Shown: positions 42,583 to 54,619 of the stretch, piece by piece | Numbering within the stretch: the stretch's first letter is position 1 | Layout of the letters: each line of letters begins with the position of its first letter | From: Hygrocybe punicea | Lineage: Eukaryota; Basidiomycota; Agaricomycetes; Agaricales; Hygrophoraceae | Reading direction: 5' to 3' | NCBI GenBank assembly: GCA_963556145.1 | Contig: OY744469.1 | Location: 4,312,767 to 4,376,766 of the forward strand | DNA length: 64,000 bases | The notes under the pieces: generated by a model | The model's database searches: none | Told to the model about the DNA's origin: nothing | The model's input: only the letters and a program-made list of their open reading frames with translations | Program-made: the position numbers and the translations under genes

Positions 42583-45500
42583 TCAATACATGTAATCGTG
42601 TCCCATCCAATGATTACGATTATCTACCCAACTCTGCCCTGCGTTGTCTGAATGTAGAACTATAGATGCCCTGACACCCTGATAGTGGAGATTGAAGTGA
42701 GTGATTTTACCAGAGGGAAAGACCACAACGTCGCTGTTACGCAAGCGCACCACCAAACCCAGTTCCTGTAAACAAAGCTCACCACCTACATGATCTCCTA
42801 TAACCAAAACCAGACAGACACGGCGATCCTTCACGTCCCTGTGACAGCGTGTGATGGCGTTGATGTTAAGGACGAAACCGCTGAATGGATGAGAGGGAGA
42901 AGCTTCCTTGCCAGGAAGCACGTCCACAAACATGGAAAGATCTTCATAAATTTCAGAAAGTCGTCCAGTCAGCTAATAGGATCACATGAGTACTCCCAGA
43001 GCAGGAAAATAAAGTGACAATGAAATTAACCTTTTCTTCTACCCACCAAAAAAACTCTTCGAAGGAATTGCAAAGGTTGGTATATTCTCTAGTATGTTCC
43101 ATGAGCTCCTTAGAGACTCTAGGAATGAGTTGATAGTAATTCGTCTTAGAGGCCCCTTTGCGACGTAGCAGGTAAGGGTGCACGTCAGACGGTGCACCAT
43201 CGCCCTATTCAAAGGCATCAGTAAGATTAGTAATTGTCCACACATGGTTCACCTACGCGTGGGCCGTTGCAAATGTACATGTCTAGATGAATGGAGGGAA
43301 ACTTAAACCCAAGTGAAGCAGCTGAACTATCCACGTGAACCAGGGAAGGGCCACTCTCGACAAGCAAGGCATTCCGAACGTTACGTTCCAACGACGTACG
43401 CATGTCCTGGGGCATATCACCCCAGACAAACACACCAAGTGAACCATCTGAGCCGTTGATACGAACTTCCTTACTGTCAGCAGGTATACATCAGCAAGTG
43501 ATAACATGGAAAGAAAGGCTAAGCTGACCCCTCAAATATCTTTTCATCCATCAAAACATAGTTATTGGCTCCCTTCACCCCGTTGTCGTCGTATAGCTCA
43601 GACATCTAAAGGTACGATCAATTCCAGTACTTTGTGATGACTTCAAAGCCTTACCGTACGTGCAAAATCAGCACTATCCTGGGGAACCTGGGCTGCAGCG
43701 GCATAGCTTCTTTGCTCATCCGTATAAAGTTTCCTAGCACCCTTTTCCCTGGGGTACGGAACCACTAAGTTCTGTCTAGCTTGTTGATTGAAGCGTGTGT
43801 TCAGGACCGCGTAGTTGGGCGCCCTGTCGTCCGGAAAATGAAACTCATCCATCAGCAGAGGTGCCTGCAAGTTGTCAGAGTCACTGATGAGTGGATTTTG
43901 AGGGTTCGGGTCGTCACTGTCAGAATCAGAGAAGGGTGACGGTGGACGTTCGGAAGGAACCGATCCCCGCGATACGTATGACAAGAGTAGATTCTGATTC
44001 ATTACATGGAGAGGTGCTGGGTCAGCTGACGGCCCCACCTGAGGCTCTAGGCATTGCGCCCAGATTTCACGGTTCCGCGTGAGCAACATGAAAGAGCTAT
44101 CGCGGTCAGGTCACTATTTGATCAAGGGGTTAAACTGATCACTTACTTCTTTTGGATGCTGTCGAAAAATTTATCTGACATATCCAAGTCAGAACAATCG
44201 ACGTCTCCCATCATGTTGGTATCATTTAGCAGACTATGAGGGAACATTGTGGAAAGTCTTAAGGGGATGTTACGGCGCAGGTAGTCGATGAGTGGAATAA
44301 GGCGTTGGCAAATATCCTTCCCCGCATCACTATCTGATGAAAGACCTGAAAAGAGTCAAAAGAGGAGCAGATCCACTGCTACTTACCTGGGTCAGGCCAG
44401 TGAAGCGCATTTGATATGGCGTAAATTTCGTCGAACTTCATCTGGGAAATTGCAGCCCTTTGGTTTTTGGTGGCTATAATCATTAGACAATAGACAGATC
44501 CTGCGAGGTGGCGGTTTCAGAGTCTGATGATAGGCAGAGGGACTACTCACCTGCGCCTGCAATCGAAGCGAACTTTGTGCCAATGCCTACCCACGTGCGA
44601 AATGTTGATAAAGATGGCCCTCCATCCATTCCTGAGACGTAATGATGGAAGACGTTACCCGTAGACTTAAGCCCTTTCGTCCGCATGACGCTGGGAAGCT
44701 TGTGAGTATATGCAAGCACCTATAGTAAGGGCGACTCACTAGTCTGTTTTCGCAGCTAACTGTACCATATTAATCATCATAATAAACTCGAGCCCCGCAG
44801 CCATTTCCAGGCTACGTTTGCATCGAAGGACGAGCGACTGCAGAGAATCCGTGACAAAAGCCGCGTTCTCGCCCTCCCAAACACCACCTGCCACCAAAGC
44901 TTGCATGGACTGGATCCAGGACCGTGTGGATGCGTTTGACAAGTTGCTGATTGCACCTTGTGATAGATTGGAGATGGTCTCGGAGGCACGAGCTCCCAAA
45001 ATGTGAACCGGCTGATCTGTGACCTCCCAACCCTTTTGCTGCTTCCCTTTGCTCTTGGTCTTTTTCCGGTGCTTCGTACCCCCTCGGTTGCACTCACCAT
45101 TCCGGTTAACTGCGGATGCTGTGGTGGCACCGTAAGGATTTGAGTCTTTCCGCCTATCAATACGGTTCGAACGGCGTAGCTCCGAACTGTTTACGTTGAT
45201 ATAGCAGCCAGGTAGCCGTGCAGGTGAGTCTTCCGGTGCGTCGTATACGGCTTCGGCGTTAGCATCTCTGGTGACCTGGATGTGGGAAGCATCAGACGCC
45301 TAAGGAATGACTTCCACCCAAAAGCACTCACAACAACGGAATAAGCCGCATCCGTATCGAGGTTAGCAGTCTGTGAGAAGGAGTGGAGCTGAACATGTGA
45401 ACGGTCAGACGTCCCAGGGATGGAAATTCTCACCTTATCTGCAACGATGTGAGCAGTGCCATGGCCAAATCCCTGCTGGTTAATATTGAGACAGGGCCTA

Positions 45501-45697
45501 TCTGCCACGGCAGCAACAGAAAAGTGCGGCAGGGTTTCAGGTTGAAGGGCGACTAAAGGAGTAGCGTACGTCGGAAACGTTGGTGAATATAACGATTCCA
45601 GTTTCTGGTATATTGCAAATATTCCTGGTGGAAGACTGTCAGTGCGTTCACGGAAGAAATGAAGCAGGTCCATGAGCTCCGTCGGAGAAACGTCCAT
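42583..45697 (-). CDS. TET/JBP-family 2-oxoglutarate/Fe(II) dioxygenase, 575 aa
   Basis: Eleven exons keep frame through all junctions: 45434-45697, 45332-45388, 44740-45299, 44551-44690, 44387-44473, 44147-44345, 43655-44096, 43529-43605, 43257-43473, 43031-43204, 42583-42972. The catalytic double-stranded beta-helix is in the last exon: NINAITRCHRDVKDRRVCLV supplies the HxD iron ligands, then VIGDHVGGELCLQELGLVVR and FPSGKITHFNLHYQGVRAS supply the distal His and the 2-oxoglutarate-binding Arg; all are intact. Relatives in animals oxidise 5-methylcytosine and in kinetoplastids hydroxylate thymine; mushroom genomes have expanded this family beside Kyakuja-Dileera-Zisupton-type transposons. 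The 390-residue N-terminal part (STRSWIQSMQALVAGG, AGLEFIMMINMVQLAAKT) has no catalytic motif I recognise. ATG at 45697 was chosen because it precedes a normal N-terminus; the frame is open to 45778 through a hairpin. Confidence 0.85.
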
Positions 45698-45718
45698 AGT
45701 AAGTACGCGCTGCAGCGA

Positions 45719-45776
45719 GGTGTCCCAAAAAGGTGCACCTTTTACGGCGAAAAAATGTGCACCTTTTTGGGACACC
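45719..45776. repeat. 20-bp perfect inverted repeat upstream of the TET/JBP gene
   Basis: GGTGTCCCAAAAAGGTGCAC and its exact reverse complement are separated by 18 bp. It lies between the divergent TET/JBP start (45697, minus) and the kinase-like gene (45903, plus). A related hairpin follows the kinase-like gene. Confidence 0.8.
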
Positions 45777-45902
45777 ACGTGAATCTTCGGCCACGCTACC
45801 AGTACCTAACTGAATGTCCCTTCATCAAAGCAAGTATAAGGAGGGGAACGCCAGTAGGTAAGAACCAAAGCAAAAAGATTGGGCGCATTGCAAACTTACC
45901 TA

Positions 45903-47754
45903 CGTATCTCCATAGCAAGAGGGATGGCTACGTTGGAGACATACGTCCCTAGCATGATCTTTCCACTACCCTCAGACCATCAATTCACCAAGATCTCGAC
46001 GTCGACATCCACCGCCCCATACAACATCAGCATACCACCCCCAAATCAGGAAGGACGACCAGCTTTCATGGTCCATGATCATTCTTTACCGAATCGTATG
46101 CTGGCTTCATTGCGTGCCTACCTTCAAAGTGCCCCAGGCCGACATCTAGCCCCCTCCACTGTACTGGTTCAAGCAATTGCCGGCCTGGAGAGGTCCCTCC
46201 GGAATTACCTCCTAGACCACGAATCATCGTCTAGCCTCCTTTTCCAGCATGCCTTTAACCCCATATGTTGTGCAGTAGAGGAGGTTGACGCAAATCCCAC
46301 TCAGCCCGAGCCTACTACTAGAATTGCCGCTTTCAATCAGATCCCGGATGGAACATACCGGCCACACCGTGATGCTGATCCACAGCTACATGTGGAGTTC
46401 AAGAGCTGGACAGCGTTCACACATCACGCGGAGGGTATCTTACGTCTGGGCAGAAATAGAGCGGTTTTGGAGCTGAGCCCTAGTGAGACAGGGCACAGAT
46501 CCATAATCTTTAAGGTGGGCACTGAATCTTAGTGGTAATCCCCCCACTCATCATCACCTCTGATAGATGGGAATAGCTATGCTGTCAGGTCCCACTACCA
46601 TCCCCTACGCACTCCTCTTCGGAGGAGATAGGTACATGCTCTTCTCACTTTGCCCTGTCCCTGGCTTGCCACTGCATGGCCTCCTATGCTCAGACATTCT
46701 TCACCTCCTTGACTCAACGACGCCCTTTATGCCGTTAATCATTTTCTGCCTTTTACGGACTGGCGGTATGATCATGGACACCCCCCCAGATATTCATCTT
46801 CCCATGGTTAAATTAGTTAAGCCATTAGGCCGTACTCGTCAGGCAACGCAACGTTCCAACGTCAACCCAGCTCCCAGTGGTGACACCCTTTCAACCTTTT
46901 TTTCCGGTCTGACTTTACCCTCGCAGGTGAGTTGCAGTTGCGTCTCTGAGTTTTCAGATGAGAGACTCCAGTTTATAGGTGGACACTTTATGTCTGACTT
47001 TCAATCTCGATCACTGCGAAGTAGTCACGTACGAGTTGCGGCGCATGGAAGTGGTTGATCCAGAATGCCAGTCCTTTACTTTCCACTCCTTAATAGCACT
47101 CCTGTCATCGGTTGCGATTCAGGGGCTGATGCAACTAGCGATCTTCCACAAGTCCATTCAAACACGCCTGAAACGCTCCAAATCTCCGACTGATGCGATT
47201 TCACCCCCGTCATACCGTGAACTTCTTCTGACTACATTTCTGGACAGAGGATCAGTGGGGAATGTATTTCGAGGGCGGTTTGATCACCACTGCGCTGACA
47301 ACGTCGTCGGAAAAGTTGCCATTGACACCCAATCCCAAGCACGGCTGCGTCACGAAGCCAAATCTATGCAGTGCTCGCAGCGCTTCAGGGCACTGTGATA
47401 CCGGCTTTCTACGGTCTGTACGTGGGGAGGGGTTTTCAAGTGCTCCTGATGCGTGATGCAGGTAAATCGTTGAGCTCATTCTCTATGCTTTCACGTGCCC
47501 AGCAGTACGTCGTTCACATCCTCTGCAAGCCATTTCATTTATGCTATGTTCCTAGGTATGATCTGTGGGCAGCTATACTATCCCTCCATCAGGCTGGAGT
47601 AAGTCACCTAGACTTACGTCCAGACAACGTAGTTTTATCTCAAACTGGTGTAGTCCAAGTTCTCAATTTCTCTCATGCCACCCTCCATGGGTGCCCTGGT
47701 GTTAGTGAATGTCCTGAGCTTCAGGATATGAGGCAGACGTTGCAGATCCCATGA
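45903..47754 (+). pseudogene. Protein kinase-like gene with one frameshift
   Basis: Four exons: 45903-46514, 46567-46926, 46979-47504, 47556-47754. The first half (to about residue 320) is an N-terminal region of unknown role with hydrophobic stretches (LLCSDILHLLDS, FMPLIIFCLLRTGGMIM). The second half is a small kinase-like fold: FLDRGSVGNVFRGRFD (glycine-loop-like), VVGKVAID (candidate Lys), then SHLDLRPDNVVL, which keeps HxD and N of the catalytic loop; the DFG position reads NFS. At 47361-47364 the reading frame shifts by one base between HEAK and YAVLAALQG, with no GT-AG pair to remove it. Adding one base restores the frame to the end, so this is a single-base deletion (or an assembly error), implying recent loss. 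Fungal lineages have many such kinase-like genes near KDZ-type transposons. Confidence 0.65.
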
Positions 47755-47865
47755 ATGCGAGAAGACGGCGGTGGAGTTAATATTTCTTTTTGTTTCGTAC
47801 GATGTGAATTATAAGGCATGTTGCGTAAGATAACTTTTTGAGAGATCAGCTGGACCAGTGCTGAC

Positions 47866-47927
47866 TTCCTGAAAAGGTGTACTTTTTAAGACGATAAAAT
47901 GAGGTCCTTTTTGGGAAGTCAGCGCTA
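47866..47927. repeat. Second hairpin, related to 45719-45776
   Basis: AGTGCTGACTTCCTGAAAAG and CTTTTTGGGAAGTCAGCGCT pair with a few mismatches. The interior (GTACTTTTTAAGACGATAAA) aligns with that of the first hairpin (GCACCTTTTACGGCGAAAAA), so the two are copies of one approximately 60-bp palindromic repeat with different outer flanks. Confidence 0.7.
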
Positions 47928-48166
47928 CAGACAGCCCTACTCTCATGGAGCTTACTTTTAAACACTGGCTAGGACAATACTGAGACTAGTGACTCAACTT
48001 GTGAAACTTATTCTGGTTCCGTAACGCATGCAGTGATCTCTCACAAATCTGTTCCTCCTTGGGCTTATCTCAGAGACCCATGTGACACAGTATCATTCAT
48101 TTATAGCAATCTTATCCTGGTTATCTTCATATTGTGCTTTTGACTGAACGCTGCAACAACGCTACC

Positions 48167-51100
48167 ATGGATCTCCAAGATGAGCTCTCTTGCCCTGTCT
48201 GCATGAAAAGCTTCAAGACTAAGAAGGGCTGCACCACCCACCTCACAACGGCGCGCTCATGCTGCTGGTATCGACGTGGCAAGTTGGCACAGCTCTCCCC
48301 CTTAGATTTGGATGGAGAGGGTGGAGAAGCCTTGATTTCAGATCTTTGCGATGGCGATGGACAATCAGACCAAATGGAAGATCAGAGGAGCCACATGGAT
48401 GAATACGTCGTGGCCGCAATGGATGATATGGCAGATGACGATGATCTGTTCGACTTCATTCCTATGCCATCAGCCACACTTGCTACGTTACCTGAAGTCC
48501 AGATTGGTGAAGCAGGGCCTGGACCATCCACTGCACGCCATGTGCTGCACAGGGTTCTAGATGACGAAGACGATAGTCAGGTAGAAGACCCATTCCAAGC
48601 AGCAGGGTGTGTGATACGGATGAACGAAAATCTACACGAACGCTGGAGAAACCTGTTTGGAAGCGGACTAGATGGGGAGGGTGACATCACTATGGGAGCG
48701 GACACCCCTGCGCCGAACACGTTCTATCCTTTTGCGTCCGAGCTTGACTGGCGTGTTGCAGATTGGGTTATTAAAGACGGTCCAGGAAACAATGCATTTG
48801 ACCGATTTCTGTCCATTCCTGGGGTAAGATTTCTGGATTCTCTGTTGACACTGATGTTCTGACATGGATCCCTCAGGTGAGGCAGAAGTTAGGGCTTTCA
48901 TTCCAGAATACACGTGCTCTACATAAGATCATCGATGACATTCCCCACAGAGCGGGAAAGTGGCAAACCAAGCATCTGTCCTTCAAGGATCGTCCTGCGG
49001 AGAAGCACATAGTAAGGTTCAGAGACGTGATTGAGGCAATACGTTGTCTATGGGGTGATCCAGCCTTATCGCAGAGTATGGTCTACGTCCCAAAGAAGGT
49101 ATATTCCGACGTCAGTCGCTCAAACAGAGTCTATTCTGAGATGTGGACGGGATCTTGGTGGCATGTAATCCAGGTGTGCAACGATACATTCTCCACTCTC
49201 TGAAATAGGTCTCACGCTTACTATCAGACACGTCTCCCTGTCGGCGCAACTCTAGCACCTGTGATACTCGCAACCGACAAAACACAACTTACTCAGTTCA
49301 CGGGTGGCAAGTCTGCATATCCTGTCTATCTCACTTTGGGAAATCTACCCAAAACTGTATGGAGAAAGCCTTCTCAGCATGCTGCAGTTCTAGTGGGTTA
49401 TCTTTCGGTGGACAAAATTTGCCGTGACAAGTTGACTAAACAAGAACATCAAGCAAGAAATCAACGTTTATTCCATGAGTCGATGCGATTGATCATGGCA
49501 CCCCTGAAAGACTTAGGAGAGTCAGGTATCGAGATGACCAGTGGTGACGGTTCGGTTCGTAAAGTCCATCCTGTCCTAGCGTCCTACGTCACGGACTACC
49601 CAGAACAATGCCTTGTTACTTGTTCCAAGTACGGAACATGCCCTAAATGTCAGTGTCCAGCAGACAAGCTGCAGGATATGATCGCACACCCGAATCGAAC
49701 TCAGAAGTGGACGTTAGGAGTAATAGATGAGGCAAAGAGGACGTCAGCTACGGCATCAGAGTTCCACAAGTACTGCATGGACAGGGAGGTATCTGGAAGT
49801 GTTTACAGGCCTTTCTGGGACGGATTTCCTCACACAGACATCAATCTGGCCATTACACCTGATGTTCTTCATCAGATCTACCAAGGTGTCTTCAAGCATC
49901 TAACAAACTGGTGTCAGCGCACAGTCGGTCCTGACGAGCTAGACCACCGTATTCGCTGCCTTCCACCTGCATATGGACTGCGTCACTTTAAGAATGGTAT
50001 CTCTGCTCTCTCTCAAATATCTGGCACGGAGCGGAAGAATATGGCTAAGATTCTCCTGGGTTGTCTCGTGGGTGTTCTGCCCAAGAAGGCCATAGTGGCA
50101 TGTCGTGCGCTTCTCGACTTCATTTACCTTGCCCAGTACAGCACACATGATGACGTCACCCTGGGTTACATGCAGGATACCCTGAACATATTTAACCTAC
50201 ACAAGACTTATTTCATTGAAACCGGCATACGTGACGATCTTAACATCCCTAAGTTCCATTCCTTGCACCACTACATCCAGTCCATCAAGTTTCTAGGTAC
50301 CACTGACAATTACAACACTGAATTGTTTGAACGACTTCACATCGATTTAGCCAAGGACGGATGGCGTGCCTCCAACCAACGTGACGAGTTTCCACAAATG
50401 ATCAACTGGCTTACTCGCCAGGAGAAGATGTTCACATTCCAACACTACGTCTCCTGGATGGATTCACAGCGTCCCACTAGTCCTCCTTCCAAATCACTAT
50501 CTCACAACGCCGCCGGTAACCTGATATCACTTCCTAAATATCCTACTCAACCTCGTCAATTGATCGACGTCATTGCAGAGCGCCATCATGCTCCAGGATT
50601 TTCAACTGCCCTCAAGGACTATTTAAACCGCATCATGGGGAATCCAACAACCTTTCGCGTTGCATCTTTGAACACGCTACCTTTTGCAAGGTTAGATGTC
50701 TATCACACTTTGAAATTTCACCCTCCAAATCTAGAAGATGGTGAAGAGGAATGTGATGTTATAAAGGCTGCTCCTGCCTTCAAGAAAAGAGCAGGCCACT
50801 TTGACAATGTCATAGTTCTGCACACTGACGTTGCAGAATCCACTGGTCTTGAAGGTAAGCTTCCTGGTAAGCTTGCAGTCTCATGTTGACATTTTTTACG
50901 TCAGGAACACGCATTGGACGTGTGAGGGTGATTTTCACCTTGCCATCAACGCTAGACTACGGCCTGGGACCTTCACCAGTAATCTGGCGGAAAACCCCTT
51001 TGACATATATTGAATGGTACACTGGACTGAAACCAACAGCAGAACCGTATCACAACATGTACACTCTCAAGCCTCTGTACCGTGCCGATGGTCAACGTTC

Positions 51101-51266
51101 CGGTTCTATCATTCCTTTAACGAGCATTAGGCAGAGTTGCATGTTAACACCTCTGTTCAGAAGGTCTGCAGATATCACATGGACCACTGATAATGTTTTA
51201 GATGAATGTGGGACTTTCTTGGTGAACAACTGGCAGAATATGTATTCATACAAAACTATTTGGTAG
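48167..51266 (+). CDS. Plavaka-type transposase, 980 aa, intact
   Basis: Four exons: 48167-48823, 48877-49173, 49228-50854, 50905-51266; all junctions keep frame. The N-terminus is a C2H2 zinc finger (CPVCMKSFKTKKGCTTHLTT). After an acidic linker comes the conserved region: FYPFASELDWRVADWVIKDG, IDDIPHRAGKWQTK, MWTGSWWHVIQ, LPVGATLAPVILATDKTQLT, then PVYLTLGNLPKTVWRKPSQH, DYPEQCLVTC with CPKC, DINLAITPDVLHQIYQGVFK, FHSLHHYIQSIKFLGTTDNY and ELFERLHIDLAKDGWRASNQ. These are the landmark words of the basidiomycete Plavaka group (Tnp2-related, Kyakuja-Dileera-Zisupton-Plavaka assemblage). No stop or frameshift interrupts it, in contrast to the other transposase genes in the window. I could not identify terminal inverted repeats. 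Confidence 0.88.
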
Positions 51267-51299
51267 TAATAATACGGGTTACAAGTTTCTGTGACTCTA

Positions 51300-51362
51300 A
51301 GGTTTCTTTCCAACGCTCTGTGACACTCTGTGACACTCTGTGGCACTCTCTGACACCCTGAG
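51300..51362 (+). repeat. Short direct repeats, GACACTCTGTG
   Basis: Three to four copies of (T)GTGACACTCTG follow the transposase stop codon by about 40 bp, ending GACACCCTGAG. They might be subterminal repeats of the Plavaka element; no matching set is obvious on its other side. The rest of 51363-51748 holds no gene. Confidence 0.4.
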
Positions 51363-51748
51363 AAAATGGAATATTCCCAGGATAATGTGAGAGCCAAAGT
51401 GTTTTTCCTGATGCAGCTGTTCAAGTGACGCAAACCCTGGAAATGTGCCAAAACTCGAGCAACCTACTCTCAATCCAACTGAAGACACGTTTGAACTCAC
51501 ACTGACCCCATCGGGCAGGTTAGGCTTATCTCTCCTGATTAGTCCCAGTAAAGTGCCTCCCATCTCTCCAATGAAAATCTAACCTCCTCCGATCTATCTA
51601 ACCCTTACTGGCCCAAACATGGTGGCCTCACAATGTCCTTACTTGTAAAATGTCTATGATCTCACTTGTTATGCTGTCTCAAAACTGTCCTTACTCACAA
51701 GTTTCATAACAACATGTCTGTTACATTACTTCATAATGTACACTATCC

Positions 51749-52862
51749 TTACTCGTAGTACTCTGCCACAATGTAAAACCTTGATATGCTATCCATCCTC
51801 CTCTGCTCCGAAAAAAGAATGTCCTCAAATTGTTGCCATATATGTAACTCATCAGGATTACCTTCACACTGCTTGTCGTAGACAGACGGGATCTGATTGA
51901 ACCCTACCCATCAGCAGTGGAGATTGTGTAACCTGAGACATATCTCCAGCAAGTCAGCATGATCATCTTTATGTTTAGCCTCAAGGGGTATCTGTAACCA
52001 TCTGAAAGATCCTTGCAGGGCTCGATTGCCCCATTCTGCAGTCTGGCAATAAGACAAAAGCTGATGGTTAATCTTTAACCGCTCCTCCATTGCAAGTGGT
52101 GTTACATGGAGCTTGTCCCCTGACTTCAATGGGGCACAGATACAGCCTGTGAGGCCATTTCCACCATGGGAAAAGGCTGTATCTCCAAGAATATAATACC
52201 CAGTGGGGGTCTGTGTTCGCAGCTTCTCGTATATGGGCAGGGTGATCCAAGAATCATGCCAACTGCCTGGTGCATTCATGTGGGCAGCAATGATGGGCCC
52301 TATGCACATTATATGAGACTGAAAGACAAAGGAAGCACTAGAGCAACTGACCTTGGGGAGAGAATACAAACATGGAGCTGACAAAATGATCTGACTTCCA
52401 GCCATTATACGTCACATTCTCAATCTCACAGTCATCTGAAACCTGCACAGGCAGATTGAGTCCATCGATAGTGGCAAATGCCCCAACTAGAAGAGGGCAA
52501 CGTGCAAGGACAAGTTCATTGTCATACTGGAACTCGGAAAGCTGGCAAGGCCAAACAATCTTGGTGTCATCAATTTTGTGGAGGGTGTCGAGGAGAATGT
52601 GAAGACCAAAAGTAATATATCACGAGACTGTTGTCGGAATCAATGCAAATATCTGTTGCAGACTGATCTCACGCATGGTTGAGTTGAGGTAATGCAGTAT
52701 GAGACCCAATGTGCCATTGGCATCCAACGAACGGCGCCCGGGACACAGTTCAGCTCCATCACAAATATCTCCTCGGGGGATCGCTGTCTCATACCAGTGC
52801 TGTCCAAAACCCTTGGCTATAAGAGCTTCAAAGCTTGCAACATCAAAACCCATTGTGGTCAT
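51749..52862 (-). pseudogene. HARBI1-like (PIF/Harbinger) DDE transposase with two in-frame TGA codons
   Basis: Minus strand, N-terminus at 52862 (FGQHWYETAIPRGDICDGA, then LDANGTLGLILHYLNSTM), one short intron-like segment near 52322-52356, and the last in-frame stop at 51749. The DDE residues are present: Asp in GAFATIDGLN, Asp in YYILGDTAFSHGG, Glu in QTAEWGNRALQGSF. Frame is interrupted by TGA at 52620-52622 (ALIPTTVS[stop]YITFG) and again at 51911-51913 (LRLHNLHC[stop]WVGFNQI). In both places relatives have Arg, and CGA to TGA accounts for the change. The coding continues in frame after each stop, so the copy was otherwise complete. Confidence 0.87.
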
Positions 52863-52924
52863 GTATGCACGGTGATACGCAACACACGTCCCTAGGCACG
52901 GAAACCCTCTATTGGACCTATTCT

Positions 52925-53590
52925 AGCTTCGACATGCTGCGATTCATTGCGATTCATTGCGAAACATCCCGATTTATATGTATCTCCATTGCGATGCGAC
53001 TGCGATATGCGCGCGATACGGGCGATAATTTTACATTACGGCGATTTTCTTCAGAGTGCTTCGGCCCCCTTCGGAAGCATATTTCGAGCCTCTCCGACAT
53101 CATCCATGCTTGTACCGTTCACCCTATTCCATTCCGATTCCATTCCAGTTCCAGGGAAGTCTTTATGTGACATGTTTCACGTATTTCAAACATTATAGCT
53201 CCTATCCTCTAGATATTTTGGAAATTGCTTCGCATGGTGTTATACCCTTTGTTTCAGTTCCATTTCATTCCTATTACACCATAGTTCCGTCGTGCGCCGT
53301 CTATTTGTCTTGCCTTCTTCACCCTTTATTGTCCTAACAACCAACTTCGCATAAATACCCCCTATAGTTTACATACTAGAGAGACGTCTTGTATACCCCC
53401 GATTCCAGTCTATCATATCACCTCTTTACTGCGCTGTCCATGCGATAGCTCCACTGTACTCTATTAAACTTTGCGTTCCTTCTACGAAGTGCTACATATA
53501 CACCGAAAACATCGCCAACTGTTTCGCACACACCGCGCACATCGCACACATCGCGCACATCGGAAACATCATCGCCACTATCCAGAGCAC
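52925..53590. mobile_element. Possible non-autonomous element with GCGAT subterminal repeats
   Basis: TGCGATTCATTGCGATTC, GCGATGCGACTGCGATATGC and CGCGATACGGGCGAT words cluster at 52939-53045; the opposite orientation (CGCACATCGCACACATCGC) clusters at 53525-53580. The 480 bp between are non-coding. This end structure mirrors the hAT-like elements, with yet another repeat word. No target duplication found. Confidence 0.45.
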
Positions 53591-54619
53591 CTCTGAGTAT
53601 TTTTGCTAACCTTTTGGATTGAGATTGAACCCCTCAGAATTCGTACAGCACTGTGGTAGAGTTGGTATTTGATTCCGTTCGCATTACCGCAGTGCACCCT
53701 TTCAACGGTCACTTCTACTTGCTTGTAATTGGATCCATGGGGTAGCGATGCAAGGGTTGGGGAGGAGCTGGGGTCAGCACAGGTAGAGGCAGGAAGGCTG
53801 TCAATGTCTCATTCATTGGAGCCATGCTTGGTCCGCACCATCAATTACAAAGGCAACGACCAGACTAAGCTGTGCCCTACGGTTGTCCTGGTGATCTCCT
53901 GTTGTACAAGCAGGTAATGGTGAATGTCATTTATGTAGATGGTGACTGCGCTGATATGCTTAATTGGGACTCGAATTTATGCTAACTAAAGCATATTTTT
54001 AATGCTGTGGTTTAGAGAACACAATAAAGATAACTACTATTTCATGTCCAGACTGCTGGGACCGTCAGGATAAAGTCATTCTATCTTAAATTTACCCCGT
54101 GGGAAGTCACCCAGTACAACTTTCCCTCTATAACCATGTCAATCCATGCAGTATTTCATGAGATATAAAATACAGTGCTCAAAATTTTTCTAAGTCAACA
54201 TTTTTCTAAACTATCAAAAAAATTCAAAAAATCTCAAGAATTTCAAAAACGGCTGTCTCTTTTGGTAGGGAGTGCCGTATTTGGCCACTTTATCACCCTT
54301 GAAATGACCAAATTTTCGACTAATCGGCCACTGTTCCCAACACTTAGGGAAGTAACGGAAGGCTACAGTTTACGATCTTACTCGTCTCGCACAGTTCCCA
54401 TGTCGTGTTTTCTGCTTCGTGTATCATAACAATACCAGTAATCATAGCTTCCTGATCGCGGGCCGCTTCGAAAGTCAAAGAAAATGAAATATAATCATTC
54501 TAACGTTACAACCAATGCAGCACGCGTCCCTCAACCTACAACCTGCCCCACACCTAGTCTCCGAATGCAGTTATCACACTTTCGCGGTAAAGGATGTACA
54601 AAATTTCTGCCCCTGCCGT
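53591..54619. other. Repeat debris; contains the empty site of the MITE at 35.7 kb
   Basis: 54060-54170, read in reverse, matches the flanks of the palindromic MITE at 35680-36187 without the insertion (join at about 54111-54117). The rest has no supported gene; the ORF at 53729-53917 and the one at 54175-54429 look accidental. Confidence 0.5.
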
